From: CAVEFW01 sp963643505
GTDB lineage: Bacteria > Actinomycetota > Coriobacteriia > Coriobacteriales > Eggerthellaceae
Reading direction: 5' to 3'
DNA length: 64,000 nt
Assembly (NCBI GenBank): GCA_963643505.1
Contig: CAVIKF010000003.1
Coordinates: 1 to 64,000, forward strand
In this document: positions 52,394-60,942 of the stretch, in pieces
Position numbering within the stretch: position 1 is the first letter of the stretch
Layout: each line of letters begins with the position of its first letter
Program-made: the position numbers and the translations under genes
Notes under the pieces: generated by a model
Database searches by the model: none
What the model saw: the letters and a program-made list of their open reading frames with translations, nothing else
Told to the model about the DNA's origin: nothing

Positions 52394-53712
52394 AACATCT
52401 CATAGATGCGAGCGATCGCCCGGGAGGTCTCCCGCTCAAGATAGATCATGGGCTCGCCGTTCTCGATAGCACGCAGGAAACACAAAAGCTCGTTACGGAT
52501 TCCCTCGCCGTCGAGTTGGTAGAAATAGCGCTTATTGTTGGCGGGGTTCTCGAAACGCAACTCGAAATAATCCGTTTTCCACCAAGGAGCCGGAACGTAG
52601 ACATACCCCTTGGTACCCGTAATCACAAGACTGCCCTCCGCCTTAGCGGTAGACCCGACCGTGAGATTCGCTGACGAATGGGGGTAGGTAAGCGTCATGC
52701 GAACGTAGCCATCAACCGTCTTGTCTTCGTCGACCCAACGCACAATGGTGCGAACATCCGTGTAGTCAGTGCCAAGAAGTTGGAACGCAGGAAGCAAGAC
52801 CGTGGGACCCCACTCGCCAAAGCTGCCCGTGGGAGGAACCTCTGGTTTTTCTCCGGCGAGCAAGGACGAATAGTCGCGCAAGCTCGTGGCAGTGGCATCA
52901 ACCCCGACCACCGTGCCGATACGTCCGCTCTTCACCAAAAGCTTCAGGCGATGGTACGCGGTTGCATAGGCGGTCTTGATACCCTCCGCAAGGACAAGAC
53001 CGCGCTCGGCAGCGAGCTCTTGGAGCTTATCAAACCCTTCGACGGTCTCCGCGATCGGGCTCTCGCAAAGAACATGCACGCCGGCTTCGATAGCGCGGCG
53101 GATATGTTCCTCGTGCAGACCCATATTTGACGCAAGATAGATGGCGTCAACCTTGAGCAAGAGGTCCTCATAGCTTTGAGTAACCTCAATACCGCGCGCA
53201 CCGGCCGCCTCTTCCATCTTTGCGCAGTCGGTGCGAACGCATGCGAGTTGGAGGCCGTTGACGAACTTGGACTCGTCCATGACCTTTGCCGCCATGGGGG
53301 TAGAGCCGAAGACGCCGAGGCGCAAAAACCCCTTCTCGGCGCGGATCTCGGTGCTTGAGATACCCTGGGTACGCTCGAGGTAGACCACGTCGCAGTACTC
53401 CTTCAGGTAGTCGAAGTAGCCAACCCAATCAGAGCCCACCGTGAACACATCGATACCGAGACGCTTGATGTCGTCGATCTTTTGCCCCTCGTACTCCTCG
53501 ATGATGATCTCATCCGCAAGTCCGGTCTTACGGACGTTCTCCACGCGATCCATGAGCGATTGCCCGACGTTGATCTTGCCACGTACCTTGTCAAAGTCAG
53601 TCGCAGTGACGCCGACGACGAGGTAGTCGCCAAGAGCGCGCGCCCTCTCGAGAAGGCGGATGTGGCCGCGGTGGAGATAGTCATAGGTTCCGTAGGTGAT
53701 GACCTTCTTCAT
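52363..53712 (-). CDS. TagD-like cytidylyltransferase fused to a Gfo/Idh/MocA-like domain
   Basis: A 449-residue cytoplasmic fusion. Residues 1-130 are a glycerol-3-phosphate cytidylyltransferase-type domain with HRGH (14-17, the HxGH nucleotide site) and ERTQGISSTEIR, so it should make a CDP-activated alcohol. Residues about 131-449 are Gfo/Idh/MocA-like (LRLGVFGSTPMAAKVMDESK, YLASNMGLHEEHI). The usual catalytic EKP motif reads ESP (VLCESPIAETV), so dehydrogenase activity may be lost or altered. It follows the PhnW-like transaminase by 21 bases in one operon. It probably makes a CDP-linked precursor for decorating a cell-surface polymer. Confidence 0.85.
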   Translation of the reverse strand: MKKVITYGTYDYLHRGHIRLLERARALGDYLVVGVTATDFDKVRGKINVGQSLMDRVENVRKTGLADEIIIEEYEGQKIDDIKRLGIDVFTVGSDWVGYFDYLKEYCDVVYLERTQGISSTEIRAEKGFLRLGVFGSTPMAAKVMDESKFVNGLQLACVRTDCAKMEEAAGARGIEVTQSYEDLLLKVDAIYLASNMGLHEEHIRRAIEAGVHVLCESPIAETVEGFDKLQELAAERGLVLAEGIKTAYATAYHRLKLLVKSGRIGTVVGVDATATSLRDYSSLLAGEKPEVPPTGSFGEWGPTVLLPAFQLLGTDYTDVRTIVRWVDEDKTVDGYVRMTLTYPHSSANLTVGSTAKAEGSLVITGTKGYVYVPAPWWKTDYFELRFENPANNKRYFYQLDGEGIRNELLCFLRAIENGEPMIYLERETSRAIARIYEMLRDPERVTCI

Positions 53713-53733
53713 GAGCTTCCTTTCGGGGACGTG

Positions 53734-54807
53734 TCAGATGACGCCGCGCTTTTGGAGATCTCTAAACGCATCCACGAGAACCGTGTTGTCCTCGGGCGTC
53801 AGGGCTCCGATGTGGCCAACGCGGAACAACGTGTCAGCAAGGGCTCCGCCGTTAGGGCAAATCCAGATGCCGTACTCATCTTTGAGGGTAGCAAATATCT
53901 CGGTAGCCTTGCCCGTGGTAGGACGCAAGGGCGTAACGGCGTTGGAAGGGCTTTTTGAGGCAATCTCAAACGGCAGGTCGGCGATCTTTGCCCGGAAATC
54001 CGCGGCAAGGGCGGCGATGCGCTCAATCTCAGCCTGGGCACCACCAGCGGCCTCCAAATCCCGCAGACGACAATTGATTTGGAGCAGGGTGCCAACGGCG
54101 GGTGTGAAGGGCGTTTGCCCGCGCTCTCCGTTCTTGAGGGCATCCTTGAGATCGAGATACATACACGTGGTCGGGTGAGCTTGAACACGCCGGATGGCCT
54201 CGGGAGACAAGGCGATAAGCGAGACGCCCGGCGGGCAGGCAAGAGCTTTTTGGGACCCGGTGATGACCACCGCGGCACCACTTTTAGCCATGCTCAAAGG
54301 GTCAGCCAAGAAGGAGCTAATCGCATCTATGACGAGCACAAGGCCGTTGCGGCGGCAAAACTCGGCAATGAGGTCCAAATCGTGGCGGACACCGGTTGAG
54401 GTCTCGTGGATGTTGACAACGAAGGCGGTGAAACCTCGATTGGCAAAGGGAGCAAGGTCGGCCTCGGTGACGGAGCATCCCGTTGACGGGACGACCTCCT
54501 CATAGGGCACCCCGTGGACTTGGCACATCTGGCAAAATCGGTTGCCGAAGCTTCCGCCGTTGACCACGATGGCACGATCCTCACCCGAAAGAACGTTCAT
54601 GACGACGCTCTCCATAGAGGCAGTACCGGAGCCTGTCATAAAACACACGCGACTCCCCTCAGGCGCGTCCATGAGCTTAAGGACGATCCTCTCGTTCTCA
54701 AGCATGATGGCGGAGAACTCCGGGGTGCGAAAATAGGGAACCTGTTGTGCACCTATGGCGAGGACCTCCTCGCTCGACATGACCGGCCCCACCGTGAAAT
54801 TAAGCAT
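53734..54807 (-). CDS. PhnW/alanine-glyoxylate-type class V aminotransferase
   Basis: Start chosen at ATG 54807 (MLNFTVGPVMSSEEVLAIGA), where homology begins; 357 residues. PLP enzyme of fold type I: VCFMTGSGTASMESVV, Asp161 in LVIDAISSF, PLP-Lys about 187 in VITGSQKALACPPG, and CMYLDLKDAL. The nearest families are 2-aminoethylphosphonate:pyruvate and alanine:glyoxylate transaminases. With the cytidylyltransferase fusion downstream it may make or use an amino-alcohol or aminophosphonate headgroup; no PEP mutase is present in the window, so the phosphonate link is only a possibility. Confidence 0.85.
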   Translation of the reverse strand: MLNFTVGPVMSSEEVLAIGAQQVPYFRTPEFSAIMLENERIVLKLMDAPEGSRVCFMTGSGTASMESVVMNVLSGEDRAIVVNGGSFGNRFCQMCQVHGVPYEEVVPSTGCSVTEADLAPFANRGFTAFVVNIHETSTGVRHDLDLIAEFCRRNGLVLVIDAISSFLADPLSMAKSGAAVVITGSQKALACPPGVSLIALSPEAIRRVQAHPTTCMYLDLKDALKNGERGQTPFTPAVGTLLQINCRLRDLEAAGGAQAEIERIAALAADFRAKIADLPFEIASKSPSNAVTPLRPTTGKATEIFATLKDEYGIWICPNGGALADTLFRVGHIGALTPEDNTVLVDAFRDLQKRGVI

Positions 54808-54906
54808 ATCGTCTCGACCTTTTGTATAAGCGGTTATCCATAGCTGCTGATTATACCGCGATACCTCCGCACGCAAACGCGCAAGTCCTCCTATTCCCGC
54901 GAACAC

Positions 54907-55011
54907 GCGGCACGACCCCGTGTGCCCACAAGACGTCGGCAAGTGGGCCTGCCTTGCGTGCCCGCCTCAAGCACCCGCCTTGTGTGCCCGCGGCACGACC
55001 CCGTGCGCCCA
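54907..55011. repeat. Intergenic repeat between surface-protein and transaminase genes
   Basis: A 22-base element beginning GCGGCACGACCCCGTG occurs at 54907-54928 and 54990-55011 (one mismatch). GCCTTGCGTGCCCGC (54951) and GCCTTGTGTGCCCGC (54977) lie between. No gene is seen in 54808-55083. Confidence 0.8.
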
Positions 55012-55028
55012 TCCCCTTACCTTTTCCC

Positions 55029-55057
55029 AAAAACAAAGACGCCACCCGAAGGTGGCG
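55029..55057 (-). terminator. Rho-independent terminator of the DUF4214 surface protein gene
   Basis: CGCCACC / GGTGGCG stem with a four-base loop (55040-55057), followed on the minus strand by TCTTTGTTTTT. It lies 27 bases past the stop codon. Confidence 0.8.
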
Positions 55058-55083
55058 CCTTGACGCAAACGTGTTAGATACGC

Positions 55084-57345
55084 TTACCCGTTGACGAGCT
55101 CGTCATGCGCTTCGTAGATAGCAGCGGCAAGATCGGTGACCAACTCGGAGTAGTCGATGTTGGCCGTGGACATGATGCCGGTGACGTACGGATTGTCGCC
55201 AGCCATGACCAGCGCCCCCTCGGTGCGAGCAGTTGCGTGCCAGCCGGACTTCGCATAGACCGTGCCACAACCGTAGCGCAACGCGGCATTACGGGACATC
55301 GTCGCGGAGTTGGAGGAAAGAACCGACTTCAACCACTCACAGTTCTCGGACTCATCGTTGAGCAAGTAGTCAGCGGAGCAAACCCACATACGTGCGAGGT
55401 CCTCGGCGGTATACCATGCGGTCCAACCAGTCCAACTAAACGACGTGACATGGCCACGTGCGATGTATTGGTCGATTGGCCACGTTCCTTCTGCATAGAA
55501 GTAGCTCGTGTAGGTACCGTTGTCGGAGACGCTCAAAGCCGGGTACATGAGGCTCGCATAGCGGCTCAAAGACGACGGATCATATTGGTTCAAAGCGATG
55601 GTATAAGGACCCTTTATGGTGCAGGCGCTGGAGAAAGACACGTCAGAGTTGTAGGAGATGCCGACACCCGTATTGAGGTCGATCATCGTGAAACCGACTT
55701 CCTTGCCTGCGTAGTAGAAGGCGTTGAGAGCGTCGATGATGGCATCGTAGCGCGCTTGGGAAAGTTGCTTCTTCGAGTTGAATACGATAAGGGAATTGCC
55801 GACGGAGTAACGGTCAAGAATGTTGATGAGCTCCTCGACGGTCAACTTATGATGTTGGCGAACCCCCATGAGGTCACAACGAGCCGCGAACTCGTCGGAG
55901 TCACCAAGCGCGTTGACGAGAGCCTCTCGATTCTCATACGTCCCGTTCTTAAGCAGGGAGACTTGGTAGGCAAGACCCGCCTCGTCGGCCTCGCGGTCGA
56001 AAAGGACCTTATATACCGTCTTGACAAAATCCTCGTCGGTCATCTTGGCGCCAACACCGGACGTAAACTCCTCACCGCAAAGGACGTCCACGGCCGCATC
56101 CACAGCCCCTTTGTTGGTGAACAGGAAGTTGCACCAAAAATCGAGATCCTCAGGAGTCGAGGCGCGATTGAGAGCGTCAGCGTAGAAAGAGTGGACGTAC
56201 CGGGTCACCTCGTAGTTCATGTCGCGAAGCATATAAGCGGTGATGGTCTCACCGTTGACCTGGTACTTCACGGCAATGTCCTTGAATTCGCCAGCCTGGC
56301 TGAAGCCTGCGACGACGGCACCGATGGACATACCGACCTCGAGGCGCGTCTTCCAAAGCTCCATGCCAGCCTCATCGGATTCGCGACCGAGCATGCTCTG
56401 ATACACAGTCTCGATTTGCTCCTCGAAGGTCTTACCCATATTGGTGAACTCTTCGGAGATCATGAAGTTCTCAGCAATGCGAGCGGCAGGCATACCGTTG
56501 AGAAGCGCCTGCACCTGAACATTGAGGCCTTCGGCATCAGGGATGCGGTTCAGGGAAACCTTGTACAGATTGTAGGCGTAAGCCGTAACGTAGTAGTTGA
56601 TATCGCGCGCCTCAAGTACGTTAAGCGCACCACGGTTGACACCCCACTTAGCGCAGTTGTTGACAAACTCCTGGCTTTCGCAAAAACCCTTGGCGATACC
56701 GTCGAGGGACATGCCGACTTTCAGATGGTCCGCCCAAAACTCGAGCGCCTCCTCGCTCTCGCATTCGCGGTCAAGCAACGTCTGGTAGGCAATCTCCACA
56801 CGTTGTTCGTCAGTGAGCTCACGATTCATGAACTCCTCGGAGATAAGGAAGTTTCTCGCGATCTCGGCGGCTCCAAAGCCATTGTTCAAAGCGTTGACCT
56901 GGACATTGTAGCCTTCAAGGTCGGGCTTGCGGTCCAAGACGACCGTGTACAGGCGATAGACGAACTTCTCGATATCGTTGGCAGGAACGATCTCGGGGTC
57001 TTTCGCCTCCTCGTTGCCTCCGATGTTGCCCTCAGCGCCGCCTTCGGCGTTGCCCTCGATGTTGCCCTCAGCGCCAGAATTCCCCGTTCCGAGCTCGTTG
57101 GCAACGTTGCTCGCGTTGGTGTTGGCGCTCGCGTTGGCAACGTTGCTCGCGTTGGCGTTGGTGTTGGTGTTGGCAACGTTGCTCGCGTTGGCAACATTCG
57201 CATCCTGGACCAAGGTCGCAGCCTCATTGTTTGCCGGCGCATTGGAAGGCTCGGCAACCTGCGCCAAGGCGACGGCGGGAACGCTACCCGCAACAAGGGC
57301 GACCGAGATTCCAACGGATGCGAAAAGTTTTCCGTACCTTCTCAT
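55084..57345 (-). CDS. Secreted DUF4214-repeat protein with beta-lactamase-like domain
   Basis: A 753-residue exported protein: signal peptide (SVGISVALVAGSVPAVALAQ), an Asn/Ala/Thr-rich low-complexity linker (about 40-100), three DUF4214 modules (about 125-500; e.g. FVYRLYTVVLDRKPDLEGYN, LYKVSLNRIPDAEGLNVQV), then a serine-hydrolase fold (about 530-745; VGFTMIDLNTGVGISYNSD). In that fold the SxxK position reads CTIK (SACTIKGPY) instead of S-x-x-K, while SDN (SVSDNG) and KSG (YAKSGW) are kept. Thus the nucleophile would be Cys. DUF4214 modules are common in surface proteins of Coriobacteriia. It may act on wall peptides or only bind them. Confidence 0.85.
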   Translation of the reverse strand: MRRYGKLFASVGISVALVAGSVPAVALAQVAEPSNAPANNEAATLVQDANVANASNVANTNTNANASNVANASANTNASNVANELGTGNSGAEGNIEGNAEGGAEGNIGGNEEAKDPEIVPANDIEKFVYRLYTVVLDRKPDLEGYNVQVNALNNGFGAAEIARNFLISEEFMNRELTDEQRVEIAYQTLLDRECESEEALEFWADHLKVGMSLDGIAKGFCESQEFVNNCAKWGVNRGALNVLEARDINYYVTAYAYNLYKVSLNRIPDAEGLNVQVQALLNGMPAARIAENFMISEEFTNMGKTFEEQIETVYQSMLGRESDEAGMELWKTRLEVGMSIGAVVAGFSQAGEFKDIAVKYQVNGETITAYMLRDMNYEVTRYVHSFYADALNRASTPEDLDFWCNFLFTNKGAVDAAVDVLCGEEFTSGVGAKMTDEDFVKTVYKVLFDREADEAGLAYQVSLLKNGTYENREALVNALGDSDEFAARCDLMGVRQHHKLTVEELINILDRYSVGNSLIVFNSKKQLSQARYDAIIDALNAFYYAGKEVGFTMIDLNTGVGISYNSDVSFSSACTIKGPYTIALNQYDPSSLSRYASLMYPALSVSDNGTYTSYFYAEGTWPIDQYIARGHVTSFSWTGWTAWYTAEDLARMWVCSADYLLNDESENCEWLKSVLSSNSATMSRNAALRYGCGTVYAKSGWHATARTEGALVMAGDNPYVTGIMSTANIDYSELVTDLAAAIYEAHDELVNG

Positions 57346-57383
57346 GGGATCCTTCTCTATTTGTGAAATACACAGATTTTCTC

Positions 57384-57411
57384 ATGCTATCAGTCGCATT
57401 CTCTGTGTCAA
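57384..57411 (-). promoter_or_regulatory. Promoter of the DUF4214 surface protein gene
   Basis: Minus strand: TTGACA (57411-57406), 16-base spacer, TAGCAT (57389-57384), about 38 bases before the ATG, with AGAAGGA as ribosome site. The remaining upstream spacer to 57577 shows nothing else clear. Confidence 0.6.
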
Positions 57412-57577
57412 CAAAACTTGAAGGGAATTACCCCGCTCTTGTCGATAATTGGTCAGGTTTTTGTCCCAGTTTTTGACGCGCTACGATACGCTACGAGCAG
57501 AACAAAGCACCGGACGCGCGATTTGCGCCGTGGGAGCCAACCCCCTCCCCTTTGACCGCGCTCGCCGTCTCAACCGG

Positions 57578-59212
57578 CTACGAGCAAAACCTCACAAACA
57601 CGGCCTCGCCGTCAACCACATGGACAATGATTCGAAGTCCTTGGCCGCTGTTGAGCTTGAGCATGCTCAGGAAGGTGGAATACCCCGCCTCCTCGCTAAC
57701 TGGTTGCACGCCGGCAGTTCCGCCAGATGTCTCATAGGTGACCCCGTCCTCAGGCAAGATGAGCACCAGGGAGCTCACATACTCGCGCGTGGCGCCGCCA
57801 AGGTCGCCGAAACTTTCGGCCACCTCGATGACCTTGCTCTTTTTGGCATCGATATGCCAATACCCAAAGTCATCCTGGGTCGTCTCGGTGTTGGCCTGCA
57901 CGTAGGTGAACGCATAGTAACCATCCGAGGACGCAGCCGCCCTTGCCTCCTCCTCGGCGGCACGAGCAGCAGCTTCCTCCTCGGCGGCACGAGCAGCCTC
58001 GGCCTCCGCCTCTGCGTCGAGGATCGCCTTCTCATGGGCGGCTATCGCAGCATCGCGGAACGCACCTGCCTGCGAACCGTAGACCGGATCATATTTCGCA
58101 TACTCGTAGGAACGGTTGATTGCGTCCACCGAGACATCGAGAGGGGCAATCAGCGTCAGCACGACGGGACCGCTCTTCGCATCCTCAAAGGCCGCATCGG
58201 CTTCAATCGTGTCCGGGATCGAGACTTGTATGGACTCGGTCTCGACCTCCCAAATCGCACCTTCCTTGCCGATGGGGGACGCGGGGAACGTGAAGGTGTA
58301 GTCGCCCCGCATAAGCTCGATACCACCGCCGCCGGAGTACACGTAATACATACCGGAGACGCGATTGCCGTCCAAATCGGCACCCTCCACCATCACAGGA
58401 ATACCCGTGTCATGCTCGGTATACCCCTCCGCCACGATGGTGAGGGGAACGGCATGCATGGAATGGGCCTTCGCCTTGAGGTCCTGCTCGTGGGAATACC
58501 AAAGAAGGCCACCGGCCACCGCGGCGATGATTGCAAGCAGCAAGACAACCAAGGCGATGCGGCGGATGCGCTTCCCGCGCGCCTTTTTCTTCTCGCACTT
58601 GGCATCGGGCGCGGACTTGACCACGTTATCCTTGGCAACCGCGTCGGAGTCGGGTCGAGATGCCCCGAGACCCACGGCATGCATAGCGCCCGTGGCGGGC
58701 GGGATTGAGGCAGGGATGTATCCTGTCTGCTCCCCCGCCAAGACCTCGAGACCTGTAAAATCCTGTTCGTAGGAGACGTTCCTGTTCTTGGCCAACACGG
58801 CCTCCAAGGCGGCATATTCCTCCTCGGCCACATCGGCTCCGAAGACCATTGTCTTGTCCGGAGCAGAAGTATTAGCCCCGATCACCCTGGTCTCCCCGGG
58901 GTCGGGCACCGCGCCGACCACCTGGGTCACACCGGGACCGGGTGCCGTACCGACCACCTGGGTCACGTCGGGNNNNNNNNNNNNNNNNNNNNNNNNNNNN
59001 NNNNNNNNNCCGACCACCTGGGTCACGTCGGGGTTTTTCGCACCGAGGGCGTCGATGACCCGCGTCTCCCCGAGGGCATCGGGGCAACGACCGACAGCCT
59101 CCATCTTTTGGGAGGCCTCAATCGTTTGTCGGAAGACGTCGAGGCTTTGGCCGCATGAGGCGCAAAAGGCATCGGTATCGCCCGCTTCGGCACCGCAATA
59201 GGGACAAAACAT
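57578..59212 (-). CDS. Zinc-ribbon membrane protein with repeat-rich linker (contains an assembly gap)
   Basis: The start is ATG 59212 (MFCPYCGAEAGDTDAFCASC), behind GAGGGAGGAG; about 544 codons including the N-run. Order: zinc ribbon with two CxxC pairs (3-6, 17-20), a cytoplasmic linker of repeated DVTQVVG/GETRVIGA segments, one membrane helix (IALVVLLLAIIAAVAGGLLW), an extracellular beta-rich region, an Ala/Glu coiled coil (EAEAEAARAAEEEAAARAAE) and a C-terminal globular domain. The architecture is common in Actinobacteria; the function is unknown, perhaps envelope stress sensing or scaffolding. Thr residues in the TQVV/TRVI repeats resemble phospho-Thr (FHA) targets, which is speculative. 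Confidence 0.75.
   Translation of the reverse strand: MFCPYCGAEAGDTDAFCASCGQSLDVFRQTIEASQKMEAVGRCPDALGETRVIDALGAKNPDVTQVVXXXXXXXXXXXXXPDVTQVVGTAPGPGVTQVVGAVPDPGETRVIGANTSAPDKTMVFGADVAEEEYAALEAVLAKNRNVSYEQDFTGLEVLAGEQTGYIPASIPPATGAMHAVGLGASRPDSDAVAKDNVVKSAPDAKCEKKKARGKRIRRIALVVLLLAIIAAVAGGLLWYSHEQDLKAKAHSMHAVPLTIVAEGYTEHDTGIPVMVEGADLDGNRVSGMYYVYSGGGGIELMRGDYTFTFPASPIGKEGAIWEVETESIQVSIPDTIEADAAFEDAKSGPVVLTLIAPLDVSVDAINRSYEYAKYDPVYGSQAGAFRDAAIAAHEKAILDAEAEAEAARAAEEEAAARAAEEEARAAASSDGYYAFTYVQANTETTQDDFGYWHIDAKKSKVIEVAESFGDLGGATREYVSSLVLILPEDGVTYETSGGTAGVQPVSEEAGYSTFLSMLKLNSGQGLRIIVHVVDGEAVFVRFCS
58973..59009. other. Run of N (assembly gap) inside a tandem repeat
   Basis: Thirty-seven N are flanked on both sides by the same sequence (CCGACCACCTGGGTCACG and TCGGG). 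The gap therefore sits inside a tandem repeat of the DVTQVVG-coding unit and its true length is unknown. Confidence 0.95.
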
Positions 59213-59325
59213 CGCCACTCCTCCCTCGTCATTACGCGTAACAGTGTAGCAAAGCGAAGACAAGAACCGACCTTCGCACCACGGCAAAGGTCGGTGAGGT
59301 GATTTCCCCTTCGCAAGGAGTATGT

Positions 59326-59415
59326 GAGGCACGTCTGCAGTAAGGAGCGCGTCTGCGGCTCAAAGCCCGTCTACGATCTAGGGCCCGCCTTCGGCTCAGA
59401 TCGCGTCTACAGCTC
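59326..59415. repeat. Five 18-bp units running out from a gene stop codon
   Basis: Units start at 59326, 59344, 59362, 59380 and 59398. The last, AGATCGCGTCTACAGCTC, contains the stop codon and final two codons of the 59407 gene; all keep the pattern CG(T/C)CT.C(A/G)G.TC or close variants. Confidence 0.88.
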
Positions 59416-59769
59416 GATGCGGTCGAATTTCGCAAGAAGCTCGGTGGCTGCGGTGCATGCCTCGCAATTGCAATACTTCGCGCCCTCCTCCTTGCGCTTT
59501 GTCTGCTCGGCAAGCATGCCAGCAGCGGCTTCCTCGCCAAACATGGCAACCGCAGGACCTTGGGCAAAGGCGATGACGCCGTCGATAGTGGTGGGACGGC
59601 CCTCGAGAACGTTAAGCAACGTCTCGGTCGCTTCGTCAGCAGCGCTCTCATCAGCGGAGACGCTTGTCTTCCACGCGGCAGCGGCATCCTTGGTCACCTG
59701 GGTACTCGCGTTGGAAACAGCCAAGACATCCACGCGCTTTGCGACGTAATCAAACAATTCCTTCTCCAT
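59407..59769 (-). CDS. Small CxCxxC protein (family often mislabelled Hsp90)
   Basis: A 120-residue acidic helical protein, MEKELFDYVAKRVDVLAVSN to FDRIEL. The C-terminal motif KYCNCEACTAATELL and the internal PTTIDGVIAFAQGPAVAMFG match a small family in anaerobic Firmicutes and Coriobacteriia that databases sometimes call molecular chaperone Hsp90. It has no resemblance to the Hsp90 ATPase. The cysteine motif could bind metal. Function is unknown. AAGGGGGCC precedes the ATG. Its stop codon is the first part of an 18-bp repeat array. Confidence 0.8.
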   Translation of the reverse strand: MEKELFDYVAKRVDVLAVSNASTQVTKDAAAAWKTSVSADESAADEATETLLNVLEGRPTTIDGVIAFAQGPAVAMFGEEAAAGMLAEQTKRKEEGAKYCNCEACTAATELLAKFDRIEL

Positions 59770-59916
59770 GGTTGGCCCCCTTAGGTCATAGGTTATCCTT
59801 CAGACAAACTATAGCAGCCTCCCTTGAGAAAGAAACCGCACAATCCCGAAAATGCGATGCTTCGCCAGCTACGCCGACTGGCTCATCACGCAAGCGCGCC
59901 CTCGTCTTCGCTGATC

Positions 59917-60006
59917 GGGCCACCCGCGGAGCACCCACCCACTTTGCAACCTGGGCCACCCGCGGAGCACCCACCCACTTTGCAACCTGGGCCACCCGCG
60001 GAGCAC
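59917..60006. repeat. 36-bp tandem repeat, two and a half copies
   Basis: Identical 36-base units at 59917-59952 and 59953-59988, plus the first 18 bases again at 59989-60006 (GGGCCACCCGCGGAGCAC). Each 36 is itself two diverged 18s. It ends 12 bases from the stop of the cation transporter gene. Confidence 0.95.
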
Positions 60007-60018
60007 GCCGTCGCACCA

Positions 60019-60924
60019 CTACGCCGGGTTAACATGCACCATGACGTGCTTGACTTCAGGGAATCTCCCCTCCACCGCGTCATGGACGGCCTCGGCGATC
60101 GCGTGGGCCTCATACAGGCTCAATGTCCCCTCAACGGCAATCTCGGCGTCGACATAGACCTTCGCACCGAATTGGCGTGTGAGCACCAAGTCGACCCTGA
60201 CCACGCCTTCCTGCTCCGCGAGACACGCGCGAATCTCCTCTTGGTGTTCCTCTGAGACCGGGGTGTCCATCATGCGATCAACCGCATCCACGGCAACCCC
60301 CCATGCCATTTTGAGCACGAACGCGCAGATGACGATACTCGCAATCGGGTCCCCGAGGGGAAACCCGAGCATCGAGGCGCCAATACCGACGAGAGCGCCG
60401 ATGGAGGACAGGGCATCCGAGCGATGGTGTTTCGCATCAGCCAGAAACGCCGGGGAATTCATGATGCGCGCCCAGTGGCGGGTGTATCGGAACATGCCCT
60501 CCTTGACAAGGATGGACACGACCGCCGCTACAAGGGCAATCCAGAGGGGCGAATCGGATGAACCCACGGTTGCACCCTGGGAAAACGCGACGATGCAAGC
60601 CACGCCTGCATACCCGATGCCGAGTCCCGCCAATGCCAACAACAAGGACAACACCAAACTTGCAAGGCACTCAAAACGCTCGTGACCGTAGGGGTGGCCC
60701 TTATCTGCGGCCCGCGCGGCAACCCGCACCCCCAAATACGCAATGGCCGTCGCAGCGACATCAGAGAGGGAGTGGACCGCGTCAGATATCATGGCAGTCG
60801 ACCCACCAACAACGCCAGCCGCCAACTTCCCGCCCGCAAGCACCACGTTGCCGACGATCCCGATGGTCGCAAGCCGTTTGGCGATGGCCTTGTTCTCTAC
60901 CGTATGTTTGTTCACATACGCCAT
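60019..60924 (-). CDS. Cation diffusion facilitator (CDF) transporter
   Basis: A 301-residue membrane protein exporting Zn, Mn, Fe or a similar divalent cation by proton antiport. Helix 2 carries MISDAVHSLSDVAATAIAYL, followed by KGHPYGHERFECLASL. Helix 5 region HHRSDALSSIGALVGI gives the H-x3-D metal site. The C-terminal cytoplasmic domain (about 210-300) has the metal-binding His residues of YEAHAIAEAVHDAVE and HVMVHVNP. Six helices. It sits 18 bases after the chorismate mutase-ACT gene, so the two may be co-transcribed. Confidence 0.92.
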   Translation of the reverse strand: MAYVNKHTVENKAIAKRLATIGIVGNVVLAGGKLAAGVVGGSTAMISDAVHSLSDVAATAIAYLGVRVAARAADKGHPYGHERFECLASLVLSLLLALAGLGIGYAGVACIVAFSQGATVGSSDSPLWIALVAAVVSILVKEGMFRYTRHWARIMNSPAFLADAKHHRSDALSSIGALVGIGASMLGFPLGDPIASIVICAFVLKMAWGVAVDAVDRMMDTPVSEEHQEEIRACLAEQEGVVRVDLVLTRQFGAKVYVDAEIAVEGTLSLYEAHAIAEAVHDAVEGRFPEVKHVMVHVNPA

Positions 60925-60942
60925 GTCCTACGACCTTTCGGC

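Noticed and set aside
53734..54807. Calling the operon a phosphonate biosynthesis cluster
   Set aside because: No PEP mutase or phosphonopyruvate decarboxylase is present, and the transaminase family also includes alanine-glyoxylate enzymes.
55105..57366. A 753-codon open frame on the plus strand, opposite the DUF4214 surface protein
   Set aside because: It is the shadow of the real gene in a GC-rich sequence. It has no recognisable domain, no ribosome site and Val/Arg/His-rich composition. Similar shadows at 41777-43534, 47249-48862 and 37182-38453 were rejected for the same reason.
58973..59009. Treating the N-run as a fixed 37-base spacer
   Set aside because: It is an assembly gap inside a repeat, so its length carries no biological information.
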